Assembly (NCBI GenBank): GCA_023413275.1
Contig: JAEZPX010000141.1
Span: forward strand, 1 to 33,707
Length of the DNA stretch: 33,707 nucleotides
From: Bacillota bacterium
GTDB taxonomy: Bacteria; Bacillota; Clostridia; Lachnospirales; Anaerotignaceae
Reading direction: 5' to 3'
Below the pieces are notes generated by a model, which did not search any database, was not told the DNA's origin, and was given only the letters and a program-made list of their open reading frames with translations. A program made the translations under genes and the position numbers. Shown here piece after piece: positions 15,189 to 22,583 of the stretch (position 1 is the first letter of the stretch; each line of letters opens with the position of its first letter).

Positions 15189-15905
15189 TTATAAGCTTTT
15201 TAAATACTTAACTTCCTTTTGGGTAAGATGACGATATTTGCCTTTGGGCAAATCCCCCATTGTCAAATCCCCAGTGGCAACACGTTTTAACTGGGCAACA
15301 GGATGCTTAATGGCTTCACACATTTTACGCACCTGTCTGTTTCTGCCCTCATGAATAATAATTTCCACAGTAGATTGACGCTCACCCTTTTCTAAAATTT
15401 GCATTTTTGCAGGCTTGGTTTGTTTCCCGTCAATTACAACACCACGGCGAAATTTCTGTAAATCCATATCATCAGGTGTTCCGTACAGCTTCGCTATATA
15501 AGTCTTATCCACATCATGCTTAGGATGGGTTAATTTATATGTCAAATCTCCATCATTTGTTAAGAGTAACAAACCCGAGGTATCATAATCCAATCTACCC
15601 ACAGGAAAAATTCTTGCTTTCACATCTCTAATCAAATCCATAACGCCGGGACGGCCAAATTGCTCCTTCGCTGTAGTTACATAACCCTCCGGTTTATGAA
15701 GCATAATGTATACCAGCTCTACTTCCTTTGTGCTGACTTCTTTATCCAGATACAGTACCTCATCCTTTTTGGGGTCAATTTTGGTACCTAACTCCGTTAT
15801 TACCTTTCCATTTACCTTTATTTTTCCCGCTGCAATCAGTTCTTCAGCCTTACGGCGAGATGCAACGCCTGCTTCCGCTAAAAATTTTTGAAGTCTTTCT
15901 TCCAT
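15189..15905 (-). CDS. rluB: 23S rRNA pseudouridine synthase, RluB/RsuA family
   Basis: A 238-residue enzyme that converts a uridine in rRNA to pseudouridine. An N-terminal S4 RNA-binding domain (about 1-60, RLQKFLAEAGVASRRKAEELI) is followed by the catalytic domain with GRLDYDTSGLLLLTNDG, where Asp106 is the nucleophile, and GRNRQVRKMCEAIKHPV near the end. Length and S4 domain fit RluB; the RsuA/RluE/RluF branches cannot be fully excluded. The ATG has GGAGG 6 nt upstream. A single-gene unit with its own strong promoter. Confidence 0.9.
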   Translation of the reverse strand: MEERLQKFLAEAGVASRRKAEELIAAGKIKVNGKVITELGTKIDPKKDEVLYLDKEVSTKEVELVYIMLHKPEGYVTTAKEQFGRPGVMDLIRDVKARIFPVGRLDYDTSGLLLLTNDGDLTYKLTHPKHDVDKTYIAKLYGTPDDMDLQKFRRGVVIDGKQTKPAKMQILEKGERQSTVEIIIHEGRNRQVRKMCEAIKHPVAQLKRVATGDLTMGDLPKGKYRHLTQKEVKYLKSL

Positions 15906-15936
15906 ACTGTTCCTCCGTCTTTATCTCATTGGAAAC

Positions 15937-15965
15937 AGTATACCCTACAAATTGGGGAAAGTCAA
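15937..15965 (-). promoter_or_regulatory. Promoter for the pseudouridine synthase gene
   Basis: Minus-strand TTGACT (15960-15965), 17-bp spacer, TATACT (15937-15942), about 32 bp before the start codon. Confidence 0.8.
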
Positions 15966-16116
15966 AAAAACTCTGACAAACCGTTGATTTTATGAGGATT
16001 AGGAAGGTACTGGTAAATAGTGTCCAGTTGTAAAAAGCAGTTGCACTTACCATTGGGTATTTCACGCTTTCTAAAAGTATCCAACTTTAGTTTTGAAAGC
16101 TAGATAAGCCATAGAC

Positions 16117-17277
16117 TTATCCTGAAAACCATGTAATCCAATTTTCGGATAAATAGGATAGCCAGTCTGCTAAGGTGTATGCAGGAGCAGTCTGATCCGC
16201 TAAAATAGGAATTTCCGCCAAAACCTCATCCTTTAGCTTTAGTTGGGCATTTCCCAACTGCTGTCCCGCTTGCACAGGCGCTTCAATGCTCTCAGGCAAA
16301 GAAATACTAAGCTGAATGGCATTCTGTTCCTCCTTAGAAAATAAACCTTGATATCCATCCTGCAAAACAGCATTTACTTCCCCCACTTTGGAGTGAAGCA
16401 TAGATACTTTTCCACAAACCTGGCCTTTTTTTGCTGCTTCAAAAGGAAAAAAGGTGTCAAACCCATAATTCATAATCGCCTTTGTATCTGACCATTTCTT
16501 CTCTTTTCCGCTGCTTCCCCAGCCACTGCCCAAAACCGCACTAACCAAACGAACCCCATTTTGCTCCGCCGCTCCAACAAAGCAGTGTCCCGCTTTATTG
16601 GTATAGCCAGTTTTTACCCCCAATGCTCCCTTATATTCCTTTAGAAAGCGATCGGCGTTGGTAACCTCACACTGCCTTTTCCCCGTAACTTCTTCAATGG
16701 TGATGGAGGGTTGAGCAATCACATTACAAAACTTCTCATTTTTCAATGCATACGCCCCAATTAAGGCCATATCCTTAGCAGTTGAATGGTGCTTGGCAAA
16801 AGGGATTTGACTGTCTAACCCGTTGGGAGAGCCAAAAACGGTGTCCTCCGCACCAATTTCTGCAGCTTTTTTTGTCATCAGCTGGCAAAATGCCTCTACA
16901 CTGCCGGAAACATGTTCCGCCAGTGCCACAGCCGTATCGTTATAAGATCGCATCATCATAACAGAAAGCAAATCTCCAACCTTCCATTGCTCCCCTGCCT
17001 TTAAATCCATATGTACCTCCGGTTGATTCGCGGCATTTTTGCTCACCGTCACCACATCATCCAGATTCGCATTTTCCAAAACTAAAATAGCAGTCATAAT
17101 TTTTGTTGTGCTTGCCATGGCCAATGGCTCCTCTGCATTCTTCCCCCATAATAAACGACCTGTCGTGCCATCTACCAAGGCCGCGCCCTGTGCGCCTACG
17201 GAAGGCTCTGCTCCATAAGCAATGGAACAGCATAAAAAAAGCAGGAGAACCAAGATTCCCGCACGCCTCATGTGCAT
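16117..17277 (-). CDS. dacF: D-alanyl-D-alanine carboxypeptidase (DacF-type, penicillin-binding protein)
   Basis: A 386-residue S11 serine peptidase that trims the terminal D-Ala of peptidoglycan stem peptides outside the cytoplasmic membrane. An N-terminal signal sequence (LVLLLFLCCSIAYGA) leads into the catalytic domain with all three motifs: SxxK as Ser56-TTK59, SxN as Ser111-YN113 and KTG at 222-224. A C-terminal PBP5-type beta domain and an amphipathic anchor (DWLSYLSENWITWF) follow. ATG at 17277, with AGGAG upstream; an in-frame ATG at 17271 is also possible. It follows scpA-scpB as in many Clostridia, where DacF is often linked to sporulation. Confidence 0.92.
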   Translation of the reverse strand: MHMRRAGILVLLLFLCCSIAYGAEPSVGAQGAALVDGTTGRLLWGKNAEEPLAMASTTKIMTAILVLENANLDDVVTVSKNAANQPEVHMDLKAGEQWKVGDLLSVMMMRSYNDTAVALAEHVSGSVEAFCQLMTKKAAEIGAEDTVFGSPNGLDSQIPFAKHHSTAKDMALIGAYALKNEKFCNVIAQPSITIEEVTGKRQCEVTNADRFLKEYKGALGVKTGYTNKAGHCFVGAAEQNGVRLVSAVLGSGWGSSGKEKKWSDTKAIMNYGFDTFFPFEAAKKGQVCGKVSMLHSKVGEVNAVLQDGYQGLFSKEEQNAIQLSISLPESIEAPVQAGQQLGNAQLKLKDEVLAEIPILADQTAPAYTLADWLSYLSENWITWFSG

Positions 17278-17378
17278 CACCCCTCTCCTGCTATGTTTAT
17301 TCAGCTTTTTTTCATTTCATACAAAAAATGAATATATTTCAAACAATCACCAACGATTAAGTGAAGGAGCAAATTGCC

Positions 17379-17735
17379 TTAGTCTCGTAAAATGTTGACT
17401 TTGGAAATATGATTGTCCTGCATCTCCAGCACCAACCATTCACTGTCAATGGAAATCAAGCCCCGCTCTGGTCCCAAGTAATAAACCATGTTGTTTTCCG
17501 TCTTAAAATACTCTGTATCCGTAGAATTCCCCAGCAATGAAATAACTTCTTCTTGGGTCATCCCCACTAATTCATATTTTGAGAGTAAATCATCCACCAT
17601 ATCTACCCTTTTTTCAGGATACTTCTGCCAGCTTCCAGTTGAAAACCTATGTATAAGAATATTTCGACCAAATAAAAACAGTAGAACAAAACCGATAAGT
17701 AACGGTGCTCTAAATCTGAACATCATGTTGTTCAT
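17379..17735 (-). CDS. Small membrane-anchored protein, possibly BamE/SmpA-like fold
   Basis: About 118 residues: one N-terminal membrane helix (about 11-23, PLLIGFVLLFLFG), then an extracytoplasmic domain. The segment LVGMTQEEVISLLGNSTDTEY followed by strands (MVYYLG, WLVLEMQD, ISKVNIL) resembles the helix-then-sheet pattern of SmpA/OmlA-like domains; this is a pattern impression, not a proven homology. I favour the ATG at 17735, which has CAGG 6 nt upstream and overlaps scpB by 26 bp; an ATG at 17762 would overlap more. It lies between scpB and dacF, so a cell-envelope role is plausible. Confidence 0.65.
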   Translation of the reverse strand: MNNMMFRFRAPLLIGFVLLFLFGRNILIHRFSTGSWQKYPEKRVDMVDDLLSKYELVGMTQEEVISLLGNSTDTEYFKTENNMVYYLGPERGLISIDSEWLVLEMQDNHISKVNILRD

Positions 17736-18264
17736 GCTGTACCTGACCTTCCTGTATATCACCCAGTGGCGGCAGCTCTTTTATACTCTTAAACCCAAAA
17801 TACCGCAAAAATTCATTGGTTGTTCCAAACATAATAGGCTTACCAGGAGAATCCATCCGCCCCACCTCGCAAACCAGTTTTTTCTCTACCAGTTTGCTCA
17901 CGGCATGCTCTGCGCTGACACCACGAATCTCCTCAATCTGGGCACGGGTAATGGGTTGTTTGTAGGCAATGATTGCCAATGTCTCCAGCAAAGCTTGCGT
18001 TAATCCTTGTCTATTGGGACTTTTATACATATTTCTTATATATTCAAAGCACTCCCCAGCAGTACACATTTGATAAGAGCCATCTAGTTCCACAATGCGA
18101 ATGCCTCGTTTTTCACTTTCATATTTATCCGCCAAAGTATGAATTATAGCTTTTGCCGTAGCCTTGTCCATCTCAATGGTCTGGGCAATTGCCGATAAAG
18201 GCACTGCCTCTCCGGAAATAAACAGCAAAGACTCTACTACCGCTTCCAACTCCGATAATCTCAT
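17710..18264 (-). CDS. scpB: Segregation and condensation protein B
   Basis: A 184-residue ScpB, the winged-helix kleisin-partner subunit of the SMC-ScpAB condensin complex that organises and segregates the chromosome. Recognisable segments are LSELEAVVESLLFISGEAVPL at the start, GLTQALLETLAIIAYKQPITRAQIEEIRGV in the middle, and LVCEVGRMDSPGKPIMFGTTNEFLRYFG near the end. It starts in an ATGA overlap with scpA, the usual coupling of the two subunits. Confidence 0.96.
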   Translation of the reverse strand: MRLSELEAVVESLLFISGEAVPLSAIAQTIEMDKATAKAIIHTLADKYESEKRGIRIVELDGSYQMCTAGECFEYIRNMYKSPNRQGLTQALLETLAIIAYKQPITRAQIEEIRGVSAEHAVSKLVEKKLVCEVGRMDSPGKPIMFGTTNEFLRYFGFKSIKELPPLGDIQEGQVQHEQHDVQI

Positions 18265-19022
18265 GCACTATCCCTTCCGTCATATTTTGTTATGGTAATT
18301 TCTCCAAAATTTGTAGTCTGAAAAATATGTACCTCTTTTCGCTTTATCAATTCCAACAAAGCTAAAAATGTAACCACCTTTTCCATTTTGTCTGCATTCT
18401 TTCGAAAAATAGTAAAAAAGGTGGATTTTGGTTGTAAAATCAACATATCCCGAATATAGTCCATCTTTTCTTGTACCGTAAAGATATCTCTGGGAACGCC
18501 TTTAAAGGAGCTGCGAACATGATCCACTTTGGTTTCTTTTCTGTCCATCACTTGGCGAAAAGCAAGGTATAAATCCTCCATGGTTACGCCCTGTAAAAAT
18601 TCCTCCAACTCCTGAGGTTTCTTCCCTTTTAACTGGGCTACCGCCTTATCTGCTTCCTTGAAAAGAATCAAGGCTGCCTCTTCCTCTCGCTGACGCCAAT
18701 CCTCAGTTACTTCTTTAATTTTCTTGTATTCCAAAAGTTTTAAAACCAGTTCTTCTCTAGGGTCTGGGCCTTCTTCTGCTTCATTCTTCGGCTTAGGTAA
18801 AAGAAGCTTGCTTTTGATTTCCAACAGTGTCGTTGCCATGACCAAAAACTCACTCATACCATCCATATCCCGATCTTCCGCCAAATCCAAATATGCCAAA
18901 TATTGATCCGTCAAACGGGCAATAGGAATATCATAAATATCAATTTCGTTCTTCTCTATCAGGTGATACAAAAGGTCTAAAGGCCCCTCAAAGGCATCTA
19001 ATCGAATTGTAATTTGCTCCAA
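18261..19022 (-). CDS. scpA: Segregation and condensation protein A
   Basis: A 253-residue ScpA kleisin, which bridges the SMC heads with ScpB. It starts EQITIRLDAFEGPLDLLYHLI, the most conserved part of the family, and continues with DIYDIPIARLTDQYLAYLD and the LLEIKSKLLLPKP segment; a winged-helix C-terminus (VVTFLALLELIKRKEV) follows. The start is a TTG at 19022: GAGGG lies 8 nt upstream, the TTG encodes the first residue of the conserved segment, and no suitable ATG exists. It follows the M50-like gene by 17 bp. Confidence 0.95.
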   Translation of the reverse strand: MEQITIRLDAFEGPLDLLYHLIEKNEIDIYDIPIARLTDQYLAYLDLAEDRDMDGMSEFLVMATTLLEIKSKLLLPKPKNEAEEGPDPREELVLKLLEYKKIKEVTEDWRQREEEAALILFKEADKAVAQLKGKKPQELEEFLQGVTMEDLYLAFRQVMDRKETKVDHVRSSFKGVPRDIFTVQEKMDYIRDMLILQPKSTFFTIFRKNADKMEKVVTFLALLELIKRKEVHIFQTTNFGEITITKYDGRDSA

Positions 19023-19039
19023 TTTTCACACCCTCTGCT

Positions 19040-19639
19040 CTACAGAATCAAACCCATTATCTGAATGATGATATTAATAATCGCACTAAAAAAACCGCCT
19101 GCTAAACCTACAAACAGCAAAAGCAAAAAAATCAATTGAATCATTTTTTCATATTGCAAATATTGAAAATATCTATTGGCAGGAATGGTTACCGATAATA
19201 CCTTTGCGCAGTCCATGGGAGCAACAGGCAAAATATTATATACCGCCAAACCTACGTTGTAATAACAAAGATAGTTAAAAAGCATGGATAAATACAAATT
19301 GCTATGAAAAATTTTGCTTTGCAAAATTAAAAAAATAAAGCCTAAAACCAGATTCACCACAGAAGGCATTAACGCCACCAAAAAGGTATCTCTTTTTCGG
19401 TTTTTATAATATAATGCACTGGTCTCTACAGGTTTTCCCCAGCCAAAACCACCGCTGTAAAACATTAATAAAAATCCAATGGGTTCAAAGTGGTTGAAAG
19501 GATTTAATGTTAAACGTCCTTTGTTTTTAGGCAGGGTATCGCCCAATGCTGATGAAACTGCAGCCCTTGTAAATTCATGTATGGTTGTTGCAACAATAAT
19601 TCCAGGGATACTAAATAAAAAAATCAAAAAATAATTCAT
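19040..19639 (-). CDS. Site-2-protease/M50-like membrane protein with HExxR motif
   Basis: A 199-residue polytopic membrane protein of the M50 (S2P, YwhC-like) type with about five to six membrane segments. The zinc motif reads HEFTR (His21-Arg25) instead of HExxH, and the second motif is NILPVAPMDCAKVL (Asp143 kept, the usual following glycines lost). Other family features, such as the GRLTLNPFNHFEPIG and GFGWGKPVE loops, are intact. With one of three zinc ligands replaced it may be non-proteolytic (inference). ATG at 19639 chosen over an in-frame TTG at 19660. First gene of the operon with scpA-scpB. Confidence 0.85.
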   Translation of the reverse strand: MNYFLIFLFSIPGIIVATTIHEFTRAAVSSALGDTLPKNKGRLTLNPFNHFEPIGFLLMFYSGGFGWGKPVETSALYYKNRKRDTFLVALMPSVVNLVLGFIFLILQSKIFHSNLYLSMLFNYLCYYNVGLAVYNILPVAPMDCAKVLSVTIPANRYFQYLQYEKMIQLIFLLLLFVGLAGGFFSAIINIIIQIMGLIL

Positions 19640-19682
19640 TCTCTCAAAATTCCTTTCCAAAAATTCCTTCTTTTCTTTTTTT

Positions 19683-19711
19683 ATGATAACAGAAATTCAA
19701 ACACCAGTCAA
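19683..19711 (-). promoter_or_regulatory. Promoter for M50-like/scpA/scpB genes
   Basis: Minus-strand TTGACT (19706-19711), 17-bp spacer, TATCAT (19683-19688), about 45 bp before the first start codon. It is divergent from the plus-strand promoter at 19747-19775. Confidence 0.75.
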
Positions 19712-19735
19712 TTTTACCTTTATTACAATTTTCTT

Positions 19736-19795
19736 GCAAAGCTTACTTGACAAAAAATGCAAAGCAAACTATACTAAAAGCAAAGTTAGCTTTGC
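19736..19795 (+). promoter_or_regulatory. GCAAAG operator cluster around the XRE promoter
   Basis: Direct boxes GCAAAGC (19736-19742), GCAAAGC (19759-19765) and GCAAAGT (19780-19786), the last forming a perfect inverted repeat with GCTTTGC (19789-19795) as GCAAAG-TTAG-CTTTGC. Box spacings are 23 and 21 bp, about two helical turns. The layout suits autorepression by the encoded XRE protein (inference). Confidence 0.6.
19747..19775 (+). promoter_or_regulatory. Promoter for the XRE/membrane-protein pair
   Basis: Perfect TTGACA (19747-19752), 17-bp spacer, TATACT (19770-19775); start codon at 19812. GCAAAG boxes lie upstream, inside the spacer and just downstream of it. Confidence 0.88.
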
Positions 19796-19811
19796 AGAAA
19801 GGAAGGATGCC

Positions 19812-20018
19812 ATGATTACACGTATTGCAGAACTAAGACGCCAACAAAAACTGTCTCAAGAAGACTTGGCAAAAGCCGTTGGCGTAACTCGCCAAACAAT
19901 CACCTCATTGGAAGTGGGCAAATATACAGCTTCACTAGTGCTTGCCCATAAAATTGCATGCTTCTTCAATTTAACCATTGAAGATATATTTCTGTTTGAA
20001 GAGGAGGAAAATCTATGA
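19812..20018 (+). CDS. Short XRE-family transcriptional regulator
   Basis: A 68-residue Cro/C1-type helix-turn-helix protein with no effector domain: RIAELRRQQKLSQEDLAKAVGVTRQTITSLE then GKYTASLVLAHKIACFFN and IEDIFLFEEEE. This stand-alone type usually pairs with a downstream membrane protein and represses its own operon. The ATG at 19812 is preceded by GGAAGG; earlier in-frame ATGs lie upstream of the promoter. The stop overlaps the next start as ATGA. Confidence 0.92.
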   Translation: MITRIAELRRQQKLSQEDLAKAVGVTRQTITSLEVGKYTASLVLAHKIACFFNLTIEDIFLFEEEENL

Positions 20019-20446
20019 AAACCATGCCCTTTGAAAAGCGTTTAAATATGCGCCTCTCTGTAAATATTGGCTGTATGATTTTTTCTGCCGTTTTGCTTGT
20101 CATTGCTTTTGGCTTAAAAAACTTTGAAGCAATAAGACCAATGTATACAGGCAACTTTATTGGTCTTTTTGTAATCTCGTTGGTTTTATATCTAAAGAAT
20201 AAAGCATTGAAAAAAGACTCTGAAAAAATGAAAAGCATAGAGCTTTTAGAAACAGACGAAAGAAATGTTTATATCCTTCGAGTAAGCTATACCATCTTCA
20301 CATATGTCTCTATGGGTATTCTGTATGTGTCTATGCTAATTGCAGGTTTTTTCTCAACTACTGTTTACTATACCCTTGAAACCTTGCTTTGCATGGATCT
20401 CATCTTAGTTCTTTTGATTCGTAAACTTGTTGAAAAGAAATATTGA
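20015..20446 (+). CDS. Integral membrane protein of an XRE-linked module
   Basis: A 143-residue protein with four predicted membrane helices (about 16-33, 43-59, 91-111 and 115-134) and a conserved-looking cytoplasmic ELLETDERN segment between the second and third. Proteins with this DERN-type motif commonly follow short XRE regulators in Firmicutes; they resemble DUF2178-like proteins, but I cannot assign the family with certainty and the function is unknown. Translation is coupled to the regulator by an ATGA overlap, with GAGGAGG 7 nt upstream. The next element is a strong terminator. Confidence 0.8.
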   Translation: MKTMPFEKRLNMRLSVNIGCMIFSAVLLVIAFGLKNFEAIRPMYTGNFIGLFVISLVLYLKNKALKKDSEKMKSIELLETDERNVYILRVSYTIFTYVSMGILYVSMLIAGFFSTTVYYTLETLLCMDLILVLLIRKLVEKKY

Positions 20447-20565
20447 TATTATCATCAAATCAAGACTTTTTATGAAGATTTAAATAGCTAATTTTCGTTA
20501 CACTCTAAAAAACGGGACTCTCGTTTCTTCAATCACTTTCGTGACTTACTATATGTCATAAATAA

Positions 20566-20604
20566 AGAAGGGGTTGTGAAACAAATTGTTTCACAACCCC
20601 TTTT
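20566..20604 (+). terminator. Bidirectional terminator between convergent genes
   Basis: Perfect 16-bp stem beginning AAGGGGTTGTGAAACA with a 3-nt loop, followed on the plus strand by TTTTAC and on the minus strand by TTCTTTATTT. It separates the plus-strand pair from the converging minus-strand operon ending at 20680. Confidence 0.9.
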
Positions 20605-20679
20605 ACCTTAAAATCAAGACCTTTTGAAGCGTTTATTTATATTGCCTTACATTTAGTTGGTACGGCTTTAAAATATCTG

Positions 20680-21597
20680 TCAACCATTTCTCATTCTCGC
20701 CTCATACACCTTTTCCATATAAGGTACCGAAACGCCTAACTCTTGGGCTAATTTGTAACCTCCACCTACCACCCATTCAAATTCTGTTTCCTCTTTTCCA
20801 TCACGAATATCCCTGTATAAAGAAGAAATAGTTTGAGGTGGAAGTGTTAAAAAGTGCTGATAATACTTCTCAGGCATTTCTTCCAAGCCTGTGACCCCTG
20901 ATGCCTTTGACAAACGGAGAATATCCTCATAAATACCCCGTAAAAACGCTAATTTATCATCATCTTTTTGAATGTCTCCCGCTTCACAATCATAGTAGAT
21001 GAATGCACAGCTATTTCCGCACATCATGGCGTACTTTTCCCAAATGCTCATCATAATATTTTGTCCGTAATCAGAAGGTAAACCTCCCTCATTGAGCATT
21101 GCAACAAGCTGTTTTGCCTTTTCATTTTCTTTTCCGTCAGCAAAGCCTATACCGATACGCAAAAGCTCTCCACGGTTAATCACATGCCCTGTTTTCACAA
21201 TATTCGAAAAACAATAAATAAAGCTGTCACTAATGACACCCTTTCCATTTAGCCAATGTGAAATGTATCTGGAAGTCATAATGCCATTTTGCAATGGAAC
21301 AATCAGGGTTTTTTCCCCTATGATATCTCTATACTTTTGACAAGCTGTCTCCAAACCATAGCTTTTACTGCAAAGAAACAAGACATCTACCAAACCGATT
21401 TCCTCGGGATCATCAGACACCAACCCTGGACTAATTCTTTGATTTCCCAATTTCTCAGACTCCAGAAATAAACCATCTTGCTTCAGAACCTTTTTTGTTT
21501 CTCCTCGGGCAATAAAAATCAAATTCTTTTCATATTTCTTTAATGCCCCGGCAACGGTGGCTCCTACCCCGCCAAGTCCTAATATTGCAATTTTCAT
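20680..21597 (-). CDS. Ketopantoate reductase family protein (PanE/ApbA-like)
   Basis: A 305-residue NADPH-dependent reductase of the 2-dehydropantoate 2-reductase family. The Rossmann motif GLGGVG is at residues 7-12, followed by SKSYGLE, PLQNG and a C-terminal domain with MMSIWEKYAMMCGNS and SSLYRDIRDGKEETEFEW, which fit the PanE substrate site. True PanE makes pantoate for coenzyme A, but many paralogues act on other 2-keto acids and no pan genes are nearby, so the substrate is open. The ATG at 21597 has GGGGG 5 nt upstream; an ATG 12 bp earlier lacks a site. Last gene of the proB-proA run. Confidence 0.85.
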   Translation of the reverse strand: MKIAILGLGGVGATVAGALKKYEKNLIFIARGETKKVLKQDGLFLESEKLGNQRISPGLVSDDPEEIGLVDVLFLCSKSYGLETACQKYRDIIGEKTLIVPLQNGIMTSRYISHWLNGKGVISDSFIYCFSNIVKTGHVINRGELLRIGIGFADGKENEKAKQLVAMLNEGGLPSDYGQNIMMSIWEKYAMMCGNSCAFIYYDCEAGDIQKDDDKLAFLRGIYEDILRLSKASGVTGLEEMPEKYYQHFLTLPPQTISSLYRDIRDGKEETEFEWVVGGGYKLAQELGVSVPYMEKVYEARMRNG

Positions 21598-21622
21598 TGT
21601 ATCCCCCATTTCTTTCGGCTCA

Positions 21623-22570
21623 CTAATATCGTAGAGGAATATCCGATAGGGTAACAGGAATATTATCCAGACCTTGCCCCATCAAAAAGGATCGCATTCC
21701 CCGCACAGCAATATCACTGTTATTTTTTGCGCCAACCGTTACGGAAGTCAATGGAATTGGCGTTGCAAATCCATCCAGCTCCACCATAATGTATGGTAAA
21801 AATATCTGCTTTAGAATTCGAAATCTGGGTTGGCCTCCCCGATCAGTCCGCAAGGGAGAAAATACAAAACGATATTCCTCTTCTCCTTTAAAAAATTCGC
21901 TTTTAAAAAACATGGCATAAACAGAGCAAACCATGGCCATGTCGCCACCAATTTCCAGCAATGCTTCATCACCGATGTCTGCATTTTCTTCATAAATAGT
22001 ATCCAATTCAACGAAACCATCGTTCACACCCCTGCGGACACAAGCAATTAGCGCATCTAAGAGACAGGAAATTTGAACCTCTTCACTATAAATGACCGTT
22101 CCATGCAAAAATGACCTGCCTGTAAATCCTTGTACCAGCTTATCATAATCGAAGCCAAGACAATACCCTCTAAAATCAGTAAATTCAGCCCAAAGCAGTG
22201 CACTATTATCCAGCTTGGAAAAAGAAATCACATAAAAGCTTTTGTCCTCATGATCTGGTACACATACTGTTTGGCAAGAAGGCGTGATAATCGCAAGCTC
22301 ATCCATCTCCGCCTTTATAATTTTATACAGCCTTCGTCCCAAATCCTTATTTACAATATAAGTGTCAATTACTTTTTCTAACACCTCTAGAGAATACAAA
22401 AATTCAAGCTTGTCATTTAAAAAGTCACTTTTTGTGGCAATAAATTGTCTATTTTCAATTATGCCTTGAACCCCTTCCGCAGTGGTATAGTGATACAATT
22501 TATCACCTTTATCACAAAGGGGCACGCGCACCCAATCATCTAAATATTTTGTTGTTCTATTTGCTTCCAC
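21623..22570 (-). CDS. DUF2971 domain protein
   Basis: A 315-residue soluble protein. The start KLYHYTTAEGVQGIIENRQFIATKSDFLNDKLEF is the typical DUF2971 opening, and SFYVISFSKLDNSALLWAEFTDFRGYCLGFDY and EEEYRFVF are the other conserved blocks. The family's function is unknown; its Tyr/His/Glu pattern has been compared with ADP-ribosyltransferase-like folds, which I note only as a possibility. The GTG at 22570 has GGAGG 7 nt upstream, better than the TTG at 22573. It lies 13 bp after proA and 25 bp before the panE-like gene. Confidence 0.82.
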   Translation of the reverse strand: MEANRTTKYLDDWVRVPLCDKGDKLYHYTTAEGVQGIIENRQFIATKSDFLNDKLEFLYSLEVLEKVIDTYIVNKDLGRRLYKIIKAEMDELAIITPSCQTVCVPDHEDKSFYVISFSKLDNSALLWAEFTDFRGYCLGFDYDKLVQGFTGRSFLHGTVIYSEEVQISCLLDALIACVRRGVNDGFVELDTIYEENADIGDEALLEIGGDMAMVCSVYAMFFKSEFFKGEEEYRFVFSPLRTDRGGQPRFRILKQIFLPYIMVELDGFATPIPLTSVTVGAKNNSDIAVRGMRSFLMGQGLDNIPVTLSDIPLRY

Positions 22571-22583
22571 CAAACATCCTCCA

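Noticed and set aside
15184..15199. Perfect 16-bp palindrome AAAGCTTATAAGCTTT over the rluB stop codon
   Set aside because: Has no loop and no following T-tract, so it is unlikely to be a terminator; palindromes of this kind arise easily in AT-rich sequence.
16103..16121. Hairpin GATAAG/CTTATC overlapping the dacF stop codon
   Set aside because: Six base pairs without a following U-tract on the minus strand; not supported as a terminator.
17488..18003. Plus-strand open frame of 171 codons
   Set aside because: Antisense to scpB and the small membrane protein gene; no start signals.
20508..20530. AAACG/CGTTT hairpin with T-run on the minus strand
   Set aside because: Short stem, and a far stronger terminator for both directions lies at 20566-20604; it could be a back-up but cannot be shown.
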